NCBI GenBank assembly: GCA_023442945.1
Contig: JAEZWW010000113.1
Coordinates: forward strand, 1 to 64,000
Direction: 5' to 3'
DNA length: 64,000 nucleotides
From: Pseudomonadota bacterium
GTDB lineage: Bacteria; Pseudomonadota; Gammaproteobacteria; Burkholderiales; Burkholderiaceae_C
Each line of letters begins with the position of its first letter. Positions within the stretch are counted from its first letter, which is position 1. This document shows positions 25,671 through 34,189 of the stretch, in pieces. The notes under the pieces were generated by a model. That model did not search any database, was not told the origin of the DNA, and worked only from the letters and a program-made list of their open reading frames with translations. Position numbers and translations under genes: made by a program.

Positions 25671-25699
25671 GCCTTGCTTTCCACCCCTTCGGAGACCCC

Positions 25700-26155
25700 A
25701 TGAACATCCAGAGCCAACTTGACCAGCTGGGCATCACGCTGCCCCCCGTCGCCATTCCGGCCGCCGCCTACGTGCCCTTCGTGCGCACCGGCAACCTGGT
25801 GTTCCTGTCCGGCCACATCGCCCGCCGCGATGGCAAGCCCTGGGTCGGTCGCCTGGGCCAGGACATGACCACCGCGCAAGGCGCTGAAGCCGCGCGCGCC
25901 GTCGCCATCGACCTGATGGGCACGCTGAAGGCCGCCGTGGGTGACCTGGACAAGGTGCGCCGCATCGTCAAGCTGATGAGCCTGGTCAACAGCACCGGCG
26001 ACTTCACCGAGCAACACCTGGTCACCAACGGCTGCTCTGAACTGTTTGCGCAGGTCTTCGGCGACAAGGGTGCGCACGCACGCAGCGCCTTCGGCGTACC
26101 CACGCTGCCGCTGGGCGCCTGTGTCGAAATTGAACTGATCGCCGAAGTCGAGTAA
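25700..26155 (+). CDS. RidA/YjgF-family protein
   Basis: The 151-residue protein is of the Rid superfamily. FVRTGNLVFLSGHIARRDGKP near residues 27-48, GAEAARAVAIDLMGTLKAA and FGVPTLPLGACVEIE are characteristic. RidA proteins hydrolyse reactive enamine/imine intermediates. The catalytic arginine of true RidA falls in a changed context (HARSAFGVPTLP), so this may be another Rid subgroup. ATG 25700 follows GGAGACCCC. It lies 29 bp after the transglutaminase gene and could be cotranscribed. Confidence 0.88.
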   Translation: MNIQSQLDQLGITLPPVAIPAAAYVPFVRTGNLVFLSGHIARRDGKPWVGRLGQDMTTAQGAEAARAVAIDLMGTLKAAVGDLDKVRRIVKLMSLVNSTGDFTEQHLVTNGCSELFAQVFGDKGAHARSAFGVPTLPLGACVEIELIAEVE

Positions 26156-26284
26156 GACAGACCCCGCGCCGGGCACCTGCTCTCCGTCGGCGGCATCCGC
26201 CACCTGGCAGTGATGCCGTCCTACATACTCGGTGCACCATCAGGCGGATAACTGCGCTCTCAATCCACCGTTTTGGAGCGTTGC

Positions 26285-26560
26285 ATGAAAGTTCAAGTCG
26301 CCGTTTTTGCTGCGTTGGCGAGTGTTTCCGCCCTGGTATCGGCGCAAGCGCCCGCTACCGCGCCTGCCGACCAATCGCCCACGCGCGCCGAAGTGCGCAA
26401 CGAAGCCAAGCAGGCCGTCAAGGACGGCACGATCCAGAGCGGCGCCCGCCCGGCCCCCGTCAAGCGCACCCCGTCGAAGAAGTCCCGCGCCAACGTGCGT
26501 GGCGAAGCCAAGCAAGCCACCAAGGCGCACGAGGTTGGCGGCAACGTGCCCGCCAAGTAA
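26285..26560 (+). CDS. Small secreted basic protein, DUF4148-like
   Basis: The 91-residue protein begins with a signal peptide (MKVQVAVFAALASVSALVSA). The mature chain is rich in A, K, R and T. Two similar units each read RxEVRNEAKQAVK or RANVRGEAKQATK, about 40 residues apart. Short proteins with such EAKQA units are common in Burkholderiales and unexplained. GGAG lies 7 bases before the ATG. A strong terminator follows directly, so it is probably monocistronic. Confidence 0.75.
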   Translation: MKVQVAVFAALASVSALVSAQAPATAPADQSPTRAEVRNEAKQAVKDGTIQSGARPAPVKRTPSKKSRANVRGEAKQATKAHEVGGNVPAK

Positions 26561-26576
26561 ACGGCAAGCCTGTCGC

Positions 26577-26607
26577 ACAAAAAAGGGCTCCATTGGAGCC
26601 CTTTTTT
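26577..26607. terminator. Bidirectional rho-independent terminator
   Basis: GGGCTC (26585-26590) and GAGCCC (26596-26601) form the stem, with an A-run before it and six T residues after it. It can end both the small plus-strand gene and the convergent oxidoreductase gene. Confidence 0.92.
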
Positions 26608-26647
26608 GCTGTTTGGCCACGGCGAATCTGCCGCAATCCCTGCGGCA

Positions 26648-29600
26648 TCAGTTCGCGGCGGTCACAGGAATGCCGCGGAACTGCTGGGCCTGCGGCGCCC
26701 GCGGTGGCGCCGGGTAGCGCTCGCCGTCCAGGCGGTGCAGCAGTTCGGCCTCGCGCACGCGCGCCAGCGTCACGTTGGCCAGCTTCACGTGGCCATAGCC
26801 TCGCATGGTCAGCGGCAGTGCGGCGATCTGTGTGGCCAGCGCCAGCTTGTCGGCGCTCAGCTGCGGCAGCAATTCGCGGACGCGCGCTTCGTAACGGGTG
26901 ATCAGATCGCGCTCCATGCGGCGTTCCTCGGTACGGCCGAAGACGTCCAGCACGCCGCCGCGCAAGCCTTTGCCTTTGGCTAGCCAGCGCAGGGCGTGCC
27001 ACATCCAGCTGCCGAACTCGATCTTGCGCGGCGCCTCGCCGTTCTTGGCGCGGGCCAGGCCCGGCGGCGCCATGTAGAAGCTCAGGCGGACGTCGCCCTC
27101 GAACTGCTGCGACAACGCCTTTTCAAAATGGCCATCGGTGTACAGGCGCGCGACCTCATATTCGTCCTTGTAGCTCATCAGCTTGCGCAGCGACTGCGCC
27201 ACGGCGCGGGTCAGGGGCAACGCGCCGTCGCCCGGCGTCAGCGCCTGCTCCGCCGCGTGCACCTCGCGGACCAGCTTGGCGTAGCGCTCGGCCCAGGCCG
27301 CGTTCTGCCAGGCCGTCAGGTGGCTCATGCCCTGAGCGATCAGCGCGTCGATGCCCTGCATGGTGGGCGTGTCGGGTTGCACCTGGTCGCCCAGCAGCGC
27401 CTCACACGCCCCGGGGTCGGCGGCGGCCAGGCGGCCCAGCGAGAACGCCGCCACGTTCGATGCCACGGCCACGCCGTTCAGCTCGATCGCGCGCAGCAGC
27501 GCGGCCAGGCTCACCGGCACCAGCCCCCGCTGCCAGGCGTAGCCCATCGCCAGGATGTTCGCGGTGACGGTATCGCCCAGGAAATCCTGCGCTAGCGTCT
27601 GCGCGTCAAAGGTTTCCACGCGGTCTTCGCCCGCGGCAAAGCGCAGCTTGCCCAGCAGCAATTCGGTCTTCAGGTCGGCGTCCGGGTTGCGAAGCGACTC
27701 GGCCACCGGCGTTTCGTGCACATTGGCCAGCACGCGGGTGCGGCCGTGGCGCACGGTGCCCAGCGCCTCTGGCTGAGCGGCGACGACGGTGTCGCAGGCC
27801 AGCAGCGCGTCGGCCTGCTGCGTGTCGATGCGCACCTGGTTCAGGCGCTCCGGCACGTCGGCCAGGCGCACGAAGGACATCACCGCCCCGCCCTTTTGCG
27901 CAAAGCCCATGAAGTCCAGCACGCTGGCGCTCTTCCCTTCCAGGTGTGCGGCCATGGCGATCACGGCGCCCACCGTCACCACGCCGGTGCCGCCGACGCC
28001 AGTGACCAGCAGGTCGTACGGCCCCGTCCATTGGTGCGCAGCCGGCTGCGGCAGCCCGTCCACCAGGCGTTTGAACGCCGCCTGGCCGCTGTCGCCCGCC
28101 AGCGCGCCGGCCTTCTTGCGCAGCTTCCCGCCGGTCACGCCGACAAAGCTGGGGCAAAAGCCCTTGGCGCAGGAATAGTCCTTGTTGCACGCGGTCTGGT
28201 CGATCTTGCGCTTGCGGCCCAGGTCGGTTTCCAGCGGCAGCACGGCCACGCAGTTGCTTTGCACGCTGCAATCGCCGCAGCCTTCGCACACGGCTTCGTT
28301 GATGAACAGGCGCTTGGCCGGGTCGACCAGCTCGCCTTTCTTGCGGCGGCGGCGTTTTTCGGCGGCGCAGGTCTGTTCGTAGATCAGGACCGTCACGCCC
28401 TCGACCTCGCGCAGACGGCGCTGCACCGCGTCCAACTGGTCGCGGTCGTGGAACTCGGTTCCCGTGGGGAACTTGCCCTTGATCGTGTCGTACTTGCCGA
28501 TATCGTCGGACAGCACCACGACCTGCTTCACGCCTTCGCTTTCGACCTGGCGCGCGATAGCGTCGACGCTGATCACACCGTCCACCGGTTGGCCGCCGGT
28601 CATCGCTACCGCGTCGTTGAACAGGATCTTGTAAGTGATGCGCGCCTTGGCCGCCACGGCCTGGCGGATCGCCAGGTAGCCCGAGTGGTAGTAGGTGCCA
28701 TCGCCCAGGTTCTGGAACACGTGCGGCATGCGCGTGAAGCGCGAGTGCGACACCCAGTCCACGCCTTCGCCGCCCATCTGAATCAGGCCTTCGGTGTCGC
28801 GCTCCATCCAGTTGGCCATGAAGTGGCAGCCGATCCCCGCCTTGGCCGTCGAGCCCTCGGGCACCTTGGTCGACGTGTTGTGCGGACAACCTGCGCAGAA
28901 GTACGGCAGGCGCTTGACGCTGTCCGACGCGTTGCTCAGCAGCTCCGGCAGCGTGAAGTCGCGCACATGGGCGCGGCGGTCGCCAAAGCGCTCGGGGAAG
29001 TGGCGAATCAGCCATTCGGCCGTCAGCTCGATCAGGCGCGAAGGCCGCAGCTCGCCCAGGCTGCTGACCAGTGGCTGGCCTTGCGCGTTCTTCTTGCCCA
29101 GGATGGCGGGGCGCGTCTCACCCGGGAGGTTGTAGAACAGCTCGCGCAGCTGGTTTTCGACCACGGCGCCCTTTTCCTCGATCACCAGGATTTCGCGCAG
29201 GCCGTCGGCGAACGCCAGCGCGCGACCTTGATCGATGGGGTACGCGAGGCCAATCTTGTACAAGCGCACGCCGGCCGCGGCCAGCATGTCTTCGGTGATT
29301 TCCAGGCGACGCAGCACCTCCATCAGGTCGTAGTGCGCCTTACCGCAGGTGACGATGCCCACCGTGGCCTGCGGCGCGGGAATCGTCAGGCGGTCAATCG
29401 AATTGATGGCCGAAAAGGCCGCTACCGCTACAAGCTTCTGCGCAAGCCGCTCCTCAATTTGTAGCGAAGGGAAATCGGGCCAACGGTAGTGCAAGCCGTC
29501 CGCAGGCGGCTGGTGGCCCGTGAGCGCGCGCACCTCGTCGCCGCTCTTCCATGCGGCGACGCGCGCGTTGATGGCGTCCAGATCAACGGTGGCGCCGCTT

Positions 29601-30277
29601 TCGACTACTTCCGACAGCGACGTCAACGCGACCCAGTTGCCGGAGTAGCGCGACAGCGCCCAGCCGTACAGGCCGAACTCCAGGTGTTCACCCACCGTGG
29701 CCGGCGCGACGACGGGCATGTGGTACGCCTGAAACAGCTGGTCGCTTTGGTGCGGCATGGAGGACGACACGCAGCCGTGGTCGTCGCCCGCCACCACCAG
29801 CACGCCGCCGCGCGGCGAGCTGCCGTAGGCGTTGCCGTGCTTGAGCGCGTCCCCCGCGCGGTCCACGCCCGGGCCCTTGCCGTACCACATGGCGAACACG
29901 GCGTCGCAGGTCTTTTCAGGGTCGCTTTCGACGCGCTGGGTGCCCAGCACCTGCGTGGCGCCCAGCTCTTCGTTGATGGCGGGCACGAAGTTCAGGCCTT
30001 CTTCGCGCCAGGTCTTGCCGGCCTTCCAGATCTGCTGGTCCAGCATGCCCAGGGGCGAGCCGCGGTAGCCGCTGACGAAGCCTTGGGTGTTCAAGCCCGC
30101 GGCCTCGTCGCGCCAGCGCTGCATCAGCATCAGGCGCACCAGCGCCTGCGTGCCGGTCATGAAGACCTGGCCTTCGCGGGCCCAGAGGTTGTCGGCCAGC
30201 TGGTAGCCGCTGCGAACGATGGTGTCGGCGGGGGCCGCGCCTGCGGTGAGCGCGGCGGTCTCGTGGGTTGTGGTCAT
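26648..30277 (-). CDS. Indolepyruvate ferredoxin oxidoreductase, single chain
   Basis: About 1209 residues, an alpha-beta fused type known from betaproteobacteria. It oxidatively decarboxylates aryl pyruvates from tryptophan, phenylalanine or tyrosine to aryl-acetyl-CoA. Visible parts are an N-terminal pyrimidine/TPP region, a TPP-binding stretch with KAGIGCHFMANWM, a ferredoxin-like segment with CEGCGDCSVQSNC near 660 and further cysteines in CNKDYSCAKGFCPS, and the gamma-type domain starting LLVTGVGGTGVVTVGAVIAM. Start ATG 30277 follows GGAGACAACGCCC. Residues ~271-288 are encoded by sequence that reads as an R1 repeat, without a length change relative to the expected family sequence. A divergent Lrp regulator probably controls it. 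Confidence 0.9.
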   Translation of the reverse strand: MTTTHETAALTAGAAPADTIVRSGYQLADNLWAREGQVFMTGTQALVRLMLMQRWRDEAAGLNTQGFVSGYRGSPLGMLDQQIWKAGKTWREEGLNFVPAINEELGATQVLGTQRVESDPEKTCDAVFAMWYGKGPGVDRAGDALKHGNAYGSSPRGGVLVVAGDDHGCVSSSMPHQSDQLFQAYHMPVVAPATVGEHLEFGLYGWALSRYSGNWVALTSLSEVVESGATVDLDAINARVAAWKSGDEVRALTGHQPPADGLHYRWPDFPSLQIEERLAQKLVAVAAFSAINSIDRLTIPAPQATVGIVTCGKAHYDLMEVLRRLEITEDMLAAAGVRLYKIGLAYPIDQGRALAFADGLREILVIEEKGAVVENQLRELFYNLPGETRPAILGKKNAQGQPLVSSLGELRPSRLIELTAEWLIRHFPERFGDRRAHVRDFTLPELLSNASDSVKRLPYFCAGCPHNTSTKVPEGSTAKAGIGCHFMANWMERDTEGLIQMGGEGVDWVSHSRFTRMPHVFQNLGDGTYYHSGYLAIRQAVAAKARITYKILFNDAVAMTGGQPVDGVISVDAIARQVESEGVKQVVVLSDDIGKYDTIKGKFPTGTEFHDRDQLDAVQRRLREVEGVTVLIYEQTCAAEKRRRRKKGELVDPAKRLFINEAVCEGCGDCSVQSNCVAVLPLETDLGRKRKIDQTACNKDYSCAKGFCPSFVGVTGGKLRKKAGALAGDSGQAAFKRLVDGLPQPAAHQWTGPYDLLVTGVGGTGVVTVGAVIAMAAHLEGKSASVLDFMGFAQKGGAVMSFVRLADVPERLNQVRIDTQQADALLACDTVVAAQPEALGTVRHGRTRVLANVHETPVAESLRNPDADLKTELLLGKLRFAAGEDRVETFDAQTLAQDFLGDTVTANILAMGYAWQRGLVPVSLAALLRAIELNGVAVASNVAAFSLGRLAAADPGACEALLGDQVQPDTPTMQGIDALIAQGMSHLTAWQNAAWAERYAKLVREVHAAEQALTPGDGALPLTRAVAQSLRKLMSYKDEYEVARLYTDGHFEKALSQQFEGDVRLSFYMAPPGLARAKNGEAPRKIEFGSWMWHALRWLAKGKGLRGGVLDVFGRTEERRMERDLITRYEARVRELLPQLSADKLALATQIAALPLTMRGYGHVKLANVTLARVREAELLHRLDGERYPAPPRAPQAQQFRGIPVTAAN
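29415..29466 (+). repeat. R1-like segment inside the indolepyruvate oxidoreductase gene
   Basis: GGCCGCTACCGCTACAAGCT, then TCTGCGCAAGCCGCTCCTCA and TTTGTAGC match R1 along its length. The opposite strand encodes LQIEERLAQKLVAVAAF with codons such as CTT and GTA that are rare in this gene. Confidence 0.65.
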
Positions 30278-30377
30278 GGGCGTTGTCTCCGGTCGCCCGC
30301 GGCACGGGCAGTGCACCACTGTAGGCTGATCCTCGAAAAAAAGGTGGCTTGATTTGGGTCGAATGGCGGCAAAATCG

Positions 30378-30388
30378 GAATGTCATTC
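30378..30388. promoter_or_regulatory. Possible operator between IOR and Lrp genes
   Basis: GAATGTCATTC is a perfect 11-bp inverted repeat in the divergent gap, next to the possible starts of the Lrp gene. It is a plausible Lrp-type site but short; this is only a suggestion. Confidence 0.3.
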
Positions 30389-30412
30389 TTCAAACCACGA
30401 TATTTCAGGAAC

Positions 30413-30940
30413 ATGGTTCTCGACCACTACAGCCTGGCCATCCTGCGCGAACTCCAGCGCGACGCGCGCCAGACGGTGCAGCAGATCGCCGAGCGCGTCG
30501 GCCTGTCCACCACGCCGTGCTGGAAGCGCATCAAGGACATGGAAGCGGCCGGCGTCATCACCGGCTACAGCGCGCTGGTCGACCGCGCCCGCGTCGGCCT
30601 GGGCCTCTTGGTGCTGGCCGAGGTCAACCTGGGCCAGCACAGCGAGGCCACGGTGCAGGCGTTTGAACGCGCGGTGCAAGCCACGCCCGCCATCGTGCGC
30701 TGCTTGTCGACCACCGGCCAGGCCGATTACGTGCTGAGCGTGCTGGCGCCCGACATCGCGGCCTACGAGCAGATCCTGCACGCCGAGCTGTTCCGCCTGC
30801 CCGGTGTGACGCACGTGCGCTCGTCCATCGTGCTGAAAGAAGTGAAGGCCGAGGTGCGCCTGCCCGTCCCGGCCCAGCCAGCCGAGCCGCCAGCGCCCAC
30901 CCGAACCCGCCGACAGCGCCAGACGCCCAGCGCGGGCTGA
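30413..30940 (+). CDS. Lrp/AsnC-family transcriptional regulator
   Basis: About 175 residues. The N-terminal helix-turn-helix (LAILRELQRDARQTVQQIAE then RVGLSTTPCWKRIKDMEAAG) is followed by the ligand-binding RAM domain (LVLAEVNLGQHSEATVQAFE, LSTTGQADYVLSVLAPD) and a proline-rich tail. I chose MVLDHYSLAIL as the start because the domain begins there; ATG 30380 would add 11 residues and neither has a good ribosome site. It is divergent from the indolepyruvate oxidoreductase gene, and Lrp proteins often sense amino acids, so control of aryl-pyruvate oxidation is likely. Confidence 0.88.
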   Translation: MVLDHYSLAILRELQRDARQTVQQIAERVGLSTTPCWKRIKDMEAAGVITGYSALVDRARVGLGLLVLAEVNLGQHSEATVQAFERAVQATPAIVRCLSTTGQADYVLSVLAPDIAAYEQILHAELFRLPGVTHVRSSIVLKEVKAEVRLPVPAQPAEPPAPTRTRRQRQTPSAG

Positions 30941-31138
30941 TTCGCCCACCCCGGTTCCGCAAAACAGTCCCACGCGCCCGGGGCCCGGGGCCCACCAGCG
31001 CAAACGGCGACGGCCGTTCGCCAACCCGCGCCCGCGTGGTCGTCCAAGGCACGTCTTGCGCACCCTCGCGCCCTCATCGCACCGCCCGCTCGCGTGGCGC
31101 CGCGGCGACACCGCCAGCGACCGTCACGGCACCGGCTT

Positions 31139-31152
31139 CTGATCCAGATCAA
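31139..31152. promoter_or_regulatory. FNR/DNR-type box 1 upstream of nirS
   Basis: CTGATCCAGATCAA matches TTGAT-N4-ATCAA at nine of ten fixed positions. Its centre is 49 bp upstream of box 2. Confidence 0.65.
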
Positions 31153-31187
31153 AGCGCGCCACCGTCCGGCGCGCCCACCGCCGTGAA

Positions 31188-31201
31188 TTGAACTAGGTCA
31201 A
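31188..31201. promoter_or_regulatory. FNR/DNR-type box 2 upstream of nirS
   Basis: TTGAACTAGGTCAA keeps both TTGA/TCAA half sites. A -10 candidate, TATAGA, lies at 31220-31225, near the position expected for class II activation from this box (centre 31194.5). Confidence 0.6.
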
Positions 31202-31309
31202 GGATGGCCCCAGGGCCGCTATAGATGATGTCAAGGCCCGGGAAAGATATTCAGCGGCCATCGACGGGCAAACCCAATACAGGCCGCTCCGGTGACTCGG
31301 AAACTGACG

Positions 31310-33079
31310 ATGAAAACGAAACTGAGGATGTCCCCACTCTCACCGCTGACGGCGGTGCTGACCACGGCTCTGCTGCTGGGCACCACCGCCGCGGTGGCGC
31401 AACCGGCCGGCGGCGAACCGGCCAAGCCGGGCCAACCTACCACCAGCGTCAACGACCCCGCAGCGAAGTACCAGGGCGCGGCGTCGCCACTGGCGAACGC
31501 GCCGATGCACCAGTCGACCAACCCCAAGGCGCCGCCGATGACGCAGGCCGAATTCGACCGCGCGCGCCAGATCTATTTCGAGCGCTGCGCCGGCTGCCAC
31601 GGCGTGCTGCGCAAGGGCGCCACCGGCAAGCCGCTGACGCCCGACCTGACTATCCCCAAAGGCACCGACTACCTGAAGGTGTTCATCGGCTACGGCTCGC
31701 CGGCCGGCATGCCCAACTGGCTGACCTCGGGCGACTTCGACGAGAAGACCGTCGACCTGATGGCCCGCTACATCCAGCACGAGCCGCCAACGCCGCCGGA
31801 GTTCTCCCTGGAAGACATGGAGAAGTCGCGCAAGGAGTACGTGCCGGTCGCGCAGCGCCCGACCAAGAAGATGAACAACTACAACCTCAACAACATCTTC
31901 TCCGTCACGCTGCGTGACGCGGGCGAGATTGCGTTGGTGGACGGCGACACCAAGAAGATCATCAACGTCATCAAGACCGGCTACGCCGTGCACATCTCGC
32001 GCATGTCGGCCTCGGGCCGCTACCTGTACGTGATCGGCCGCGACGCGCGCCTGAACCTGATCGACCTGTGGATGGAAAAGCCCGACAACGTGGCGGAGAT
32101 CAAGGTCGGCCTGGAAGCGCGCAGCGTCGAAACCAGCAAGTTCAAGGGCTGGGAAGACAAGCTGGCCATCGCCGGCACCTACTGGCCGCCCCAGTTCGTC
32201 ATCATGGACGGCGACACGCTCAAGCCCCGCAAGGTGGTCGCCACCCGTGGCATGACGGTGGACAACGAATACCACCCCGAGCCGCGCGTGGCCGCCATCG
32301 TGGGCAGCCACCAGAAGCCCGAATTCCTGGTCAACGCCAAGGAAACCGGCAAGATCTGGATGGTCGACTACACCGACCTGGTGAACCTCAAGACCACGCA
32401 GATTGATTCGGCCAAGTTCCTGCACGACGGGGGTTTTGACTCCACCCGGCGCTACTTCCTGACGGCCGCCAATTCGTCCGACAAGATCGCCGTGGTCGAC
32501 ACCAAGACCAGCAAGCTGGCCGCCCTGGTGCCCGTGGGCAAGACGCCCCACCCGGGCCGTGGCGCCAACTTCGTCCATCCGAAATTCGGGCCGGTGTGGG
32601 CCACGTCCGGCCTGGGCGACGAAAGCATTGCGCTGATCGGCACCGACCCGGTCAAGCACAAGGACAACGCCTGGAAAGTGGTGCAAAGCCTCAAGGGCCA
32701 GGGCGGCGGTTCGCTGTTCATCAAGACGCACCCGAAATCCACCAACCTGTGGGTGGACACCACGCTCAACCCCGATCCCAAGCTGAGCCAGAGCGTGGCC
32801 GTGTTCGATATCAAGGACCTGAGCAAGCCGCCGCAGGTCATCGACATCGCCGCCTGCGCAAACATCAAAGACGACGGCCCCAAGCGCGTGGTGCAGCCTG
32901 AATACAACGTCAAGGGCGACGAGGTCTGGTTCTCGGTGTGGAACACCAAGGACAAGGAGTCCGCGCTGGTCGTGGTCGACGACAAGACCCGCACCTGCAA
33001 GACCGTGATCAAGGACCCCAAGCTGGTCACGCCGACGGGCAAGTTCAACGTCTACAACACGCAGCACGACGTTTATTGA
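31310..33079 (+). CDS. nirS: Cytochrome cd1 nitrite reductase (NO-forming)
   Basis: About 589 residues with a signal peptide (MKTKLRMSPLSPLTAVLTTA, cleavage near AVAQ). It reduces nitrite to nitric oxide in the periplasm during denitrification. The N-terminal cytochrome c domain has C93-A-G-C-H97. The C-terminal eight-bladed heme d1 propeller carries the two catalytic histidines: His372 in FLHDGG and His414, 42 residues later, in TPHPGRGANF, the same spacing as in the Pseudomonas enzyme. ATG 31310 is preferred over the in-frame GTG at 31292 because it starts the signal peptide cleanly. Two FNR/DNR-type boxes lie upstream. It heads the nir cluster and is followed by a strong palindrome before the cytochrome c551 gene. 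Confidence 0.97.
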   Translation: MKTKLRMSPLSPLTAVLTTALLLGTTAAVAQPAGGEPAKPGQPTTSVNDPAAKYQGAASPLANAPMHQSTNPKAPPMTQAEFDRARQIYFERCAGCHGVLRKGATGKPLTPDLTIPKGTDYLKVFIGYGSPAGMPNWLTSGDFDEKTVDLMARYIQHEPPTPPEFSLEDMEKSRKEYVPVAQRPTKKMNNYNLNNIFSVTLRDAGEIALVDGDTKKIINVIKTGYAVHISRMSASGRYLYVIGRDARLNLIDLWMEKPDNVAEIKVGLEARSVETSKFKGWEDKLAIAGTYWPPQFVIMDGDTLKPRKVVATRGMTVDNEYHPEPRVAAIVGSHQKPEFLVNAKETGKIWMVDYTDLVNLKTTQIDSAKFLHDGGFDSTRRYFLTAANSSDKIAVVDTKTSKLAALVPVGKTPHPGRGANFVHPKFGPVWATSGLGDESIALIGTDPVKHKDNAWKVVQSLKGQGGGSLFIKTHPKSTNLWVDTTLNPDPKLSQSVAVFDIKDLSKPPQVIDIAACANIKDDGPKRVVQPEYNVKGDEVWFSVWNTKDKESALVVVDDKTRTCKTVIKDPKLVTPTGKFNVYNTQHDVY

Positions 33080-33113
33080 GGTGACGGTGGATAGGCATTT
33101 GTGATGTCGCCCG

Positions 33114-33205
33114 CCTGGATTTGGGATGCAGGGCAAGGCGCAAACCGCAGCCATAGCCGCTGCTATGGCGAGGATTTGCAACGCCGCCATGCGCCCAAAG
33201 CCAGG
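33114..33205. repeat. 92-bp palindrome between nirS and the cytochrome c551 gene (R3)
   Basis: The centre is a perfect stem GCCATAGC (33150-33157), loop CGCT, GCTATGGC (33162-33169). The outer arms continue imperfectly to CCTGG/CCAGG at the ends. It lies 35 bp after the nirS stop codon. It could end or stabilise the nirS message; there is no T-run. Confidence 0.85.
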
Positions 33206-33261
33206 ATGGGCGGCGCACAACATGCCTGTCCAGCGTCGCCTGTGTCCCCTGTGCCGCTGGC

Positions 33262-33350
33262 GCGGCTTCCCCCCGCGGGGGGACGGCGCCAGCGCCCCGG
33301 CGCAGGTCCGGGCGCGGCGCCTGCTGGATTGGCCTGCTCCGCGGCCCGCT
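33262..33350 (+). repeat. R2 dispersed repeat, copy a
   Basis: GC-rich element with GCGCCAGCGCCCCGGCGCAG, then GTCCGGGCGCGGCGCCTGCT and GGCCTGCTCCGCGGCC. Related copies lie at 35411-35545 and 44270-44385; all three are in gaps of the nir cluster. Confidence 0.8.
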
Positions 33351-33450
33351 TGGCGGCTTGCTGCGCAGCCGCCGGCAGACGGCGCGTCAGTGCCTCGTGC
33401 CAACCCCGGGCACCAGCCGGTGCCCGGTTTCATCCCAAGGAGAAGTTTCG

Positions 33451-33759
33451 ATGAAATCGCTTGCTTTGATCGCTACGGCGCTGGCTTTTGTGGCCACCCC
33501 GGCGTTGGCTGATCCGGAGGCCGCCATGAACAAGGCCGGCTGCATGGCTTGCCACGCCAAGGACAAGAAGCTGGTCGGTCCGTCCTTCAAGGACATCGCC
33601 GCCAAGTACAAAGGCCAGGACGCCAGCGCCAAGCTGATGGACAAGGTGCGCAAGGGCGGCTCGGGCGTGTTTGGCCCGATCCCGATGGCGCCCAACGGCC
33701 CGGACAAGATCAGCGACGCCGATCTGAAGGCCGCGGTCGACTTCATCCTGAAGTCCTGA
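33451..33759 (+). CDS. nirM: Cytochrome c551-type electron donor
   Basis: The 102-residue protein has a signal peptide (MKSLALIATALAFVATPALA). It is a small periplasmic class I cytochrome c with C31-M-A-C-H35 and a methionine ligand, Met79, in GPIPMAPN. Such cytochromes pass electrons from the bc1 complex to NirS. AAGGAGAAG lies just before the ATG, one of the best ribosome sites in the region. The gene lies between nirS and nirC, the NirM place. The symbol rests on position and family resemblance. Confidence 0.88.
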   Translation: MKSLALIATALAFVATPALADPEAAMNKAGCMACHAKDKKLVGPSFKDIAAKYKGQDASAKLMDKVRKGGSGVFGPIPMAPNGPDKISDADLKAAVDFILKS

Positions 33760-33780
33760 GCCCTGCCCTCTGCCTTCGAC

Positions 33781-34149
33781 ATGCCCCGGAATACTCTCCT
33801 TTTGATAGCTGCTTGCGCAGTTCTCACTAGCGCTGCGGCCGCAAAAGACCTGAAATCCGGGGCCTCTGACACGGCCCTGCCCGCCGCGCGCCAGACCCAA
33901 CTGGTGCGCATGGTGCGGCAGGATTGCGGCTCGTGCCACGGCATCCAGCTGACCGGTGGGCTGGGCCCGGCGCTCACGCGCGAGCGCATGGCCGACATGC
34001 CGCTGGACAGCCTCACCGCCGTCATCTACCACGGCCGCCCTGGCACGCCGATGCCCGGATGGAAAACGATGCTGACCGAGCCCGAGGCCGCCTGGATCGC
34101 CCAGCGTCTGCAGACCGGCTTCCCGCTGGATCAGGGCGCCGCGCCCTGA
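33781..34149 (+). CDS. nirC: NirC-like c-type cytochrome
   Basis: The 122-residue periplasmic monoheme cytochrome has C49-G-S-C-H53 and a methionine in GRPGTPMPGW. NirC is a possible electron carrier in heme d1 maturation or to NirS. The hydrophobic core of the signal peptide (LLLIAACAVLTSAAA) is encoded by an R1 repeat read in reverse. Codons there (CTT TTG ATA GCT GCT) clash with the GC-ending codons of the rest of the gene. It follows the cytochrome c551 gene by 21 bp. Confidence 0.82.
   Translation: MPRNTLLLIAACAVLTSAAAAKDLKSGASDTALPAARQTQLVRMVRQDCGSCHGIQLTGGLGPALTRERMADMPLDSLTAVIYHGRPGTPMPGWKTMLTEPEAAWIAQRLQTGFPLDQGAAP
33798..33850 (-). repeat. R1 dispersed repeat forming the nirC signal peptide
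   Basis: TTTTGATAGCTGCTTGCGCA, then GTTCTCACTAGCGCTGCGGC. The first part agrees with the R1 consensus almost base for base. It lies within codons 7-24 of nirC. Confidence 0.85.
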
Positions 34150-34189
34150 CCGGCCCGCGCCTTCCCCCCGCCGTTCCTTTTCCCTGCGC

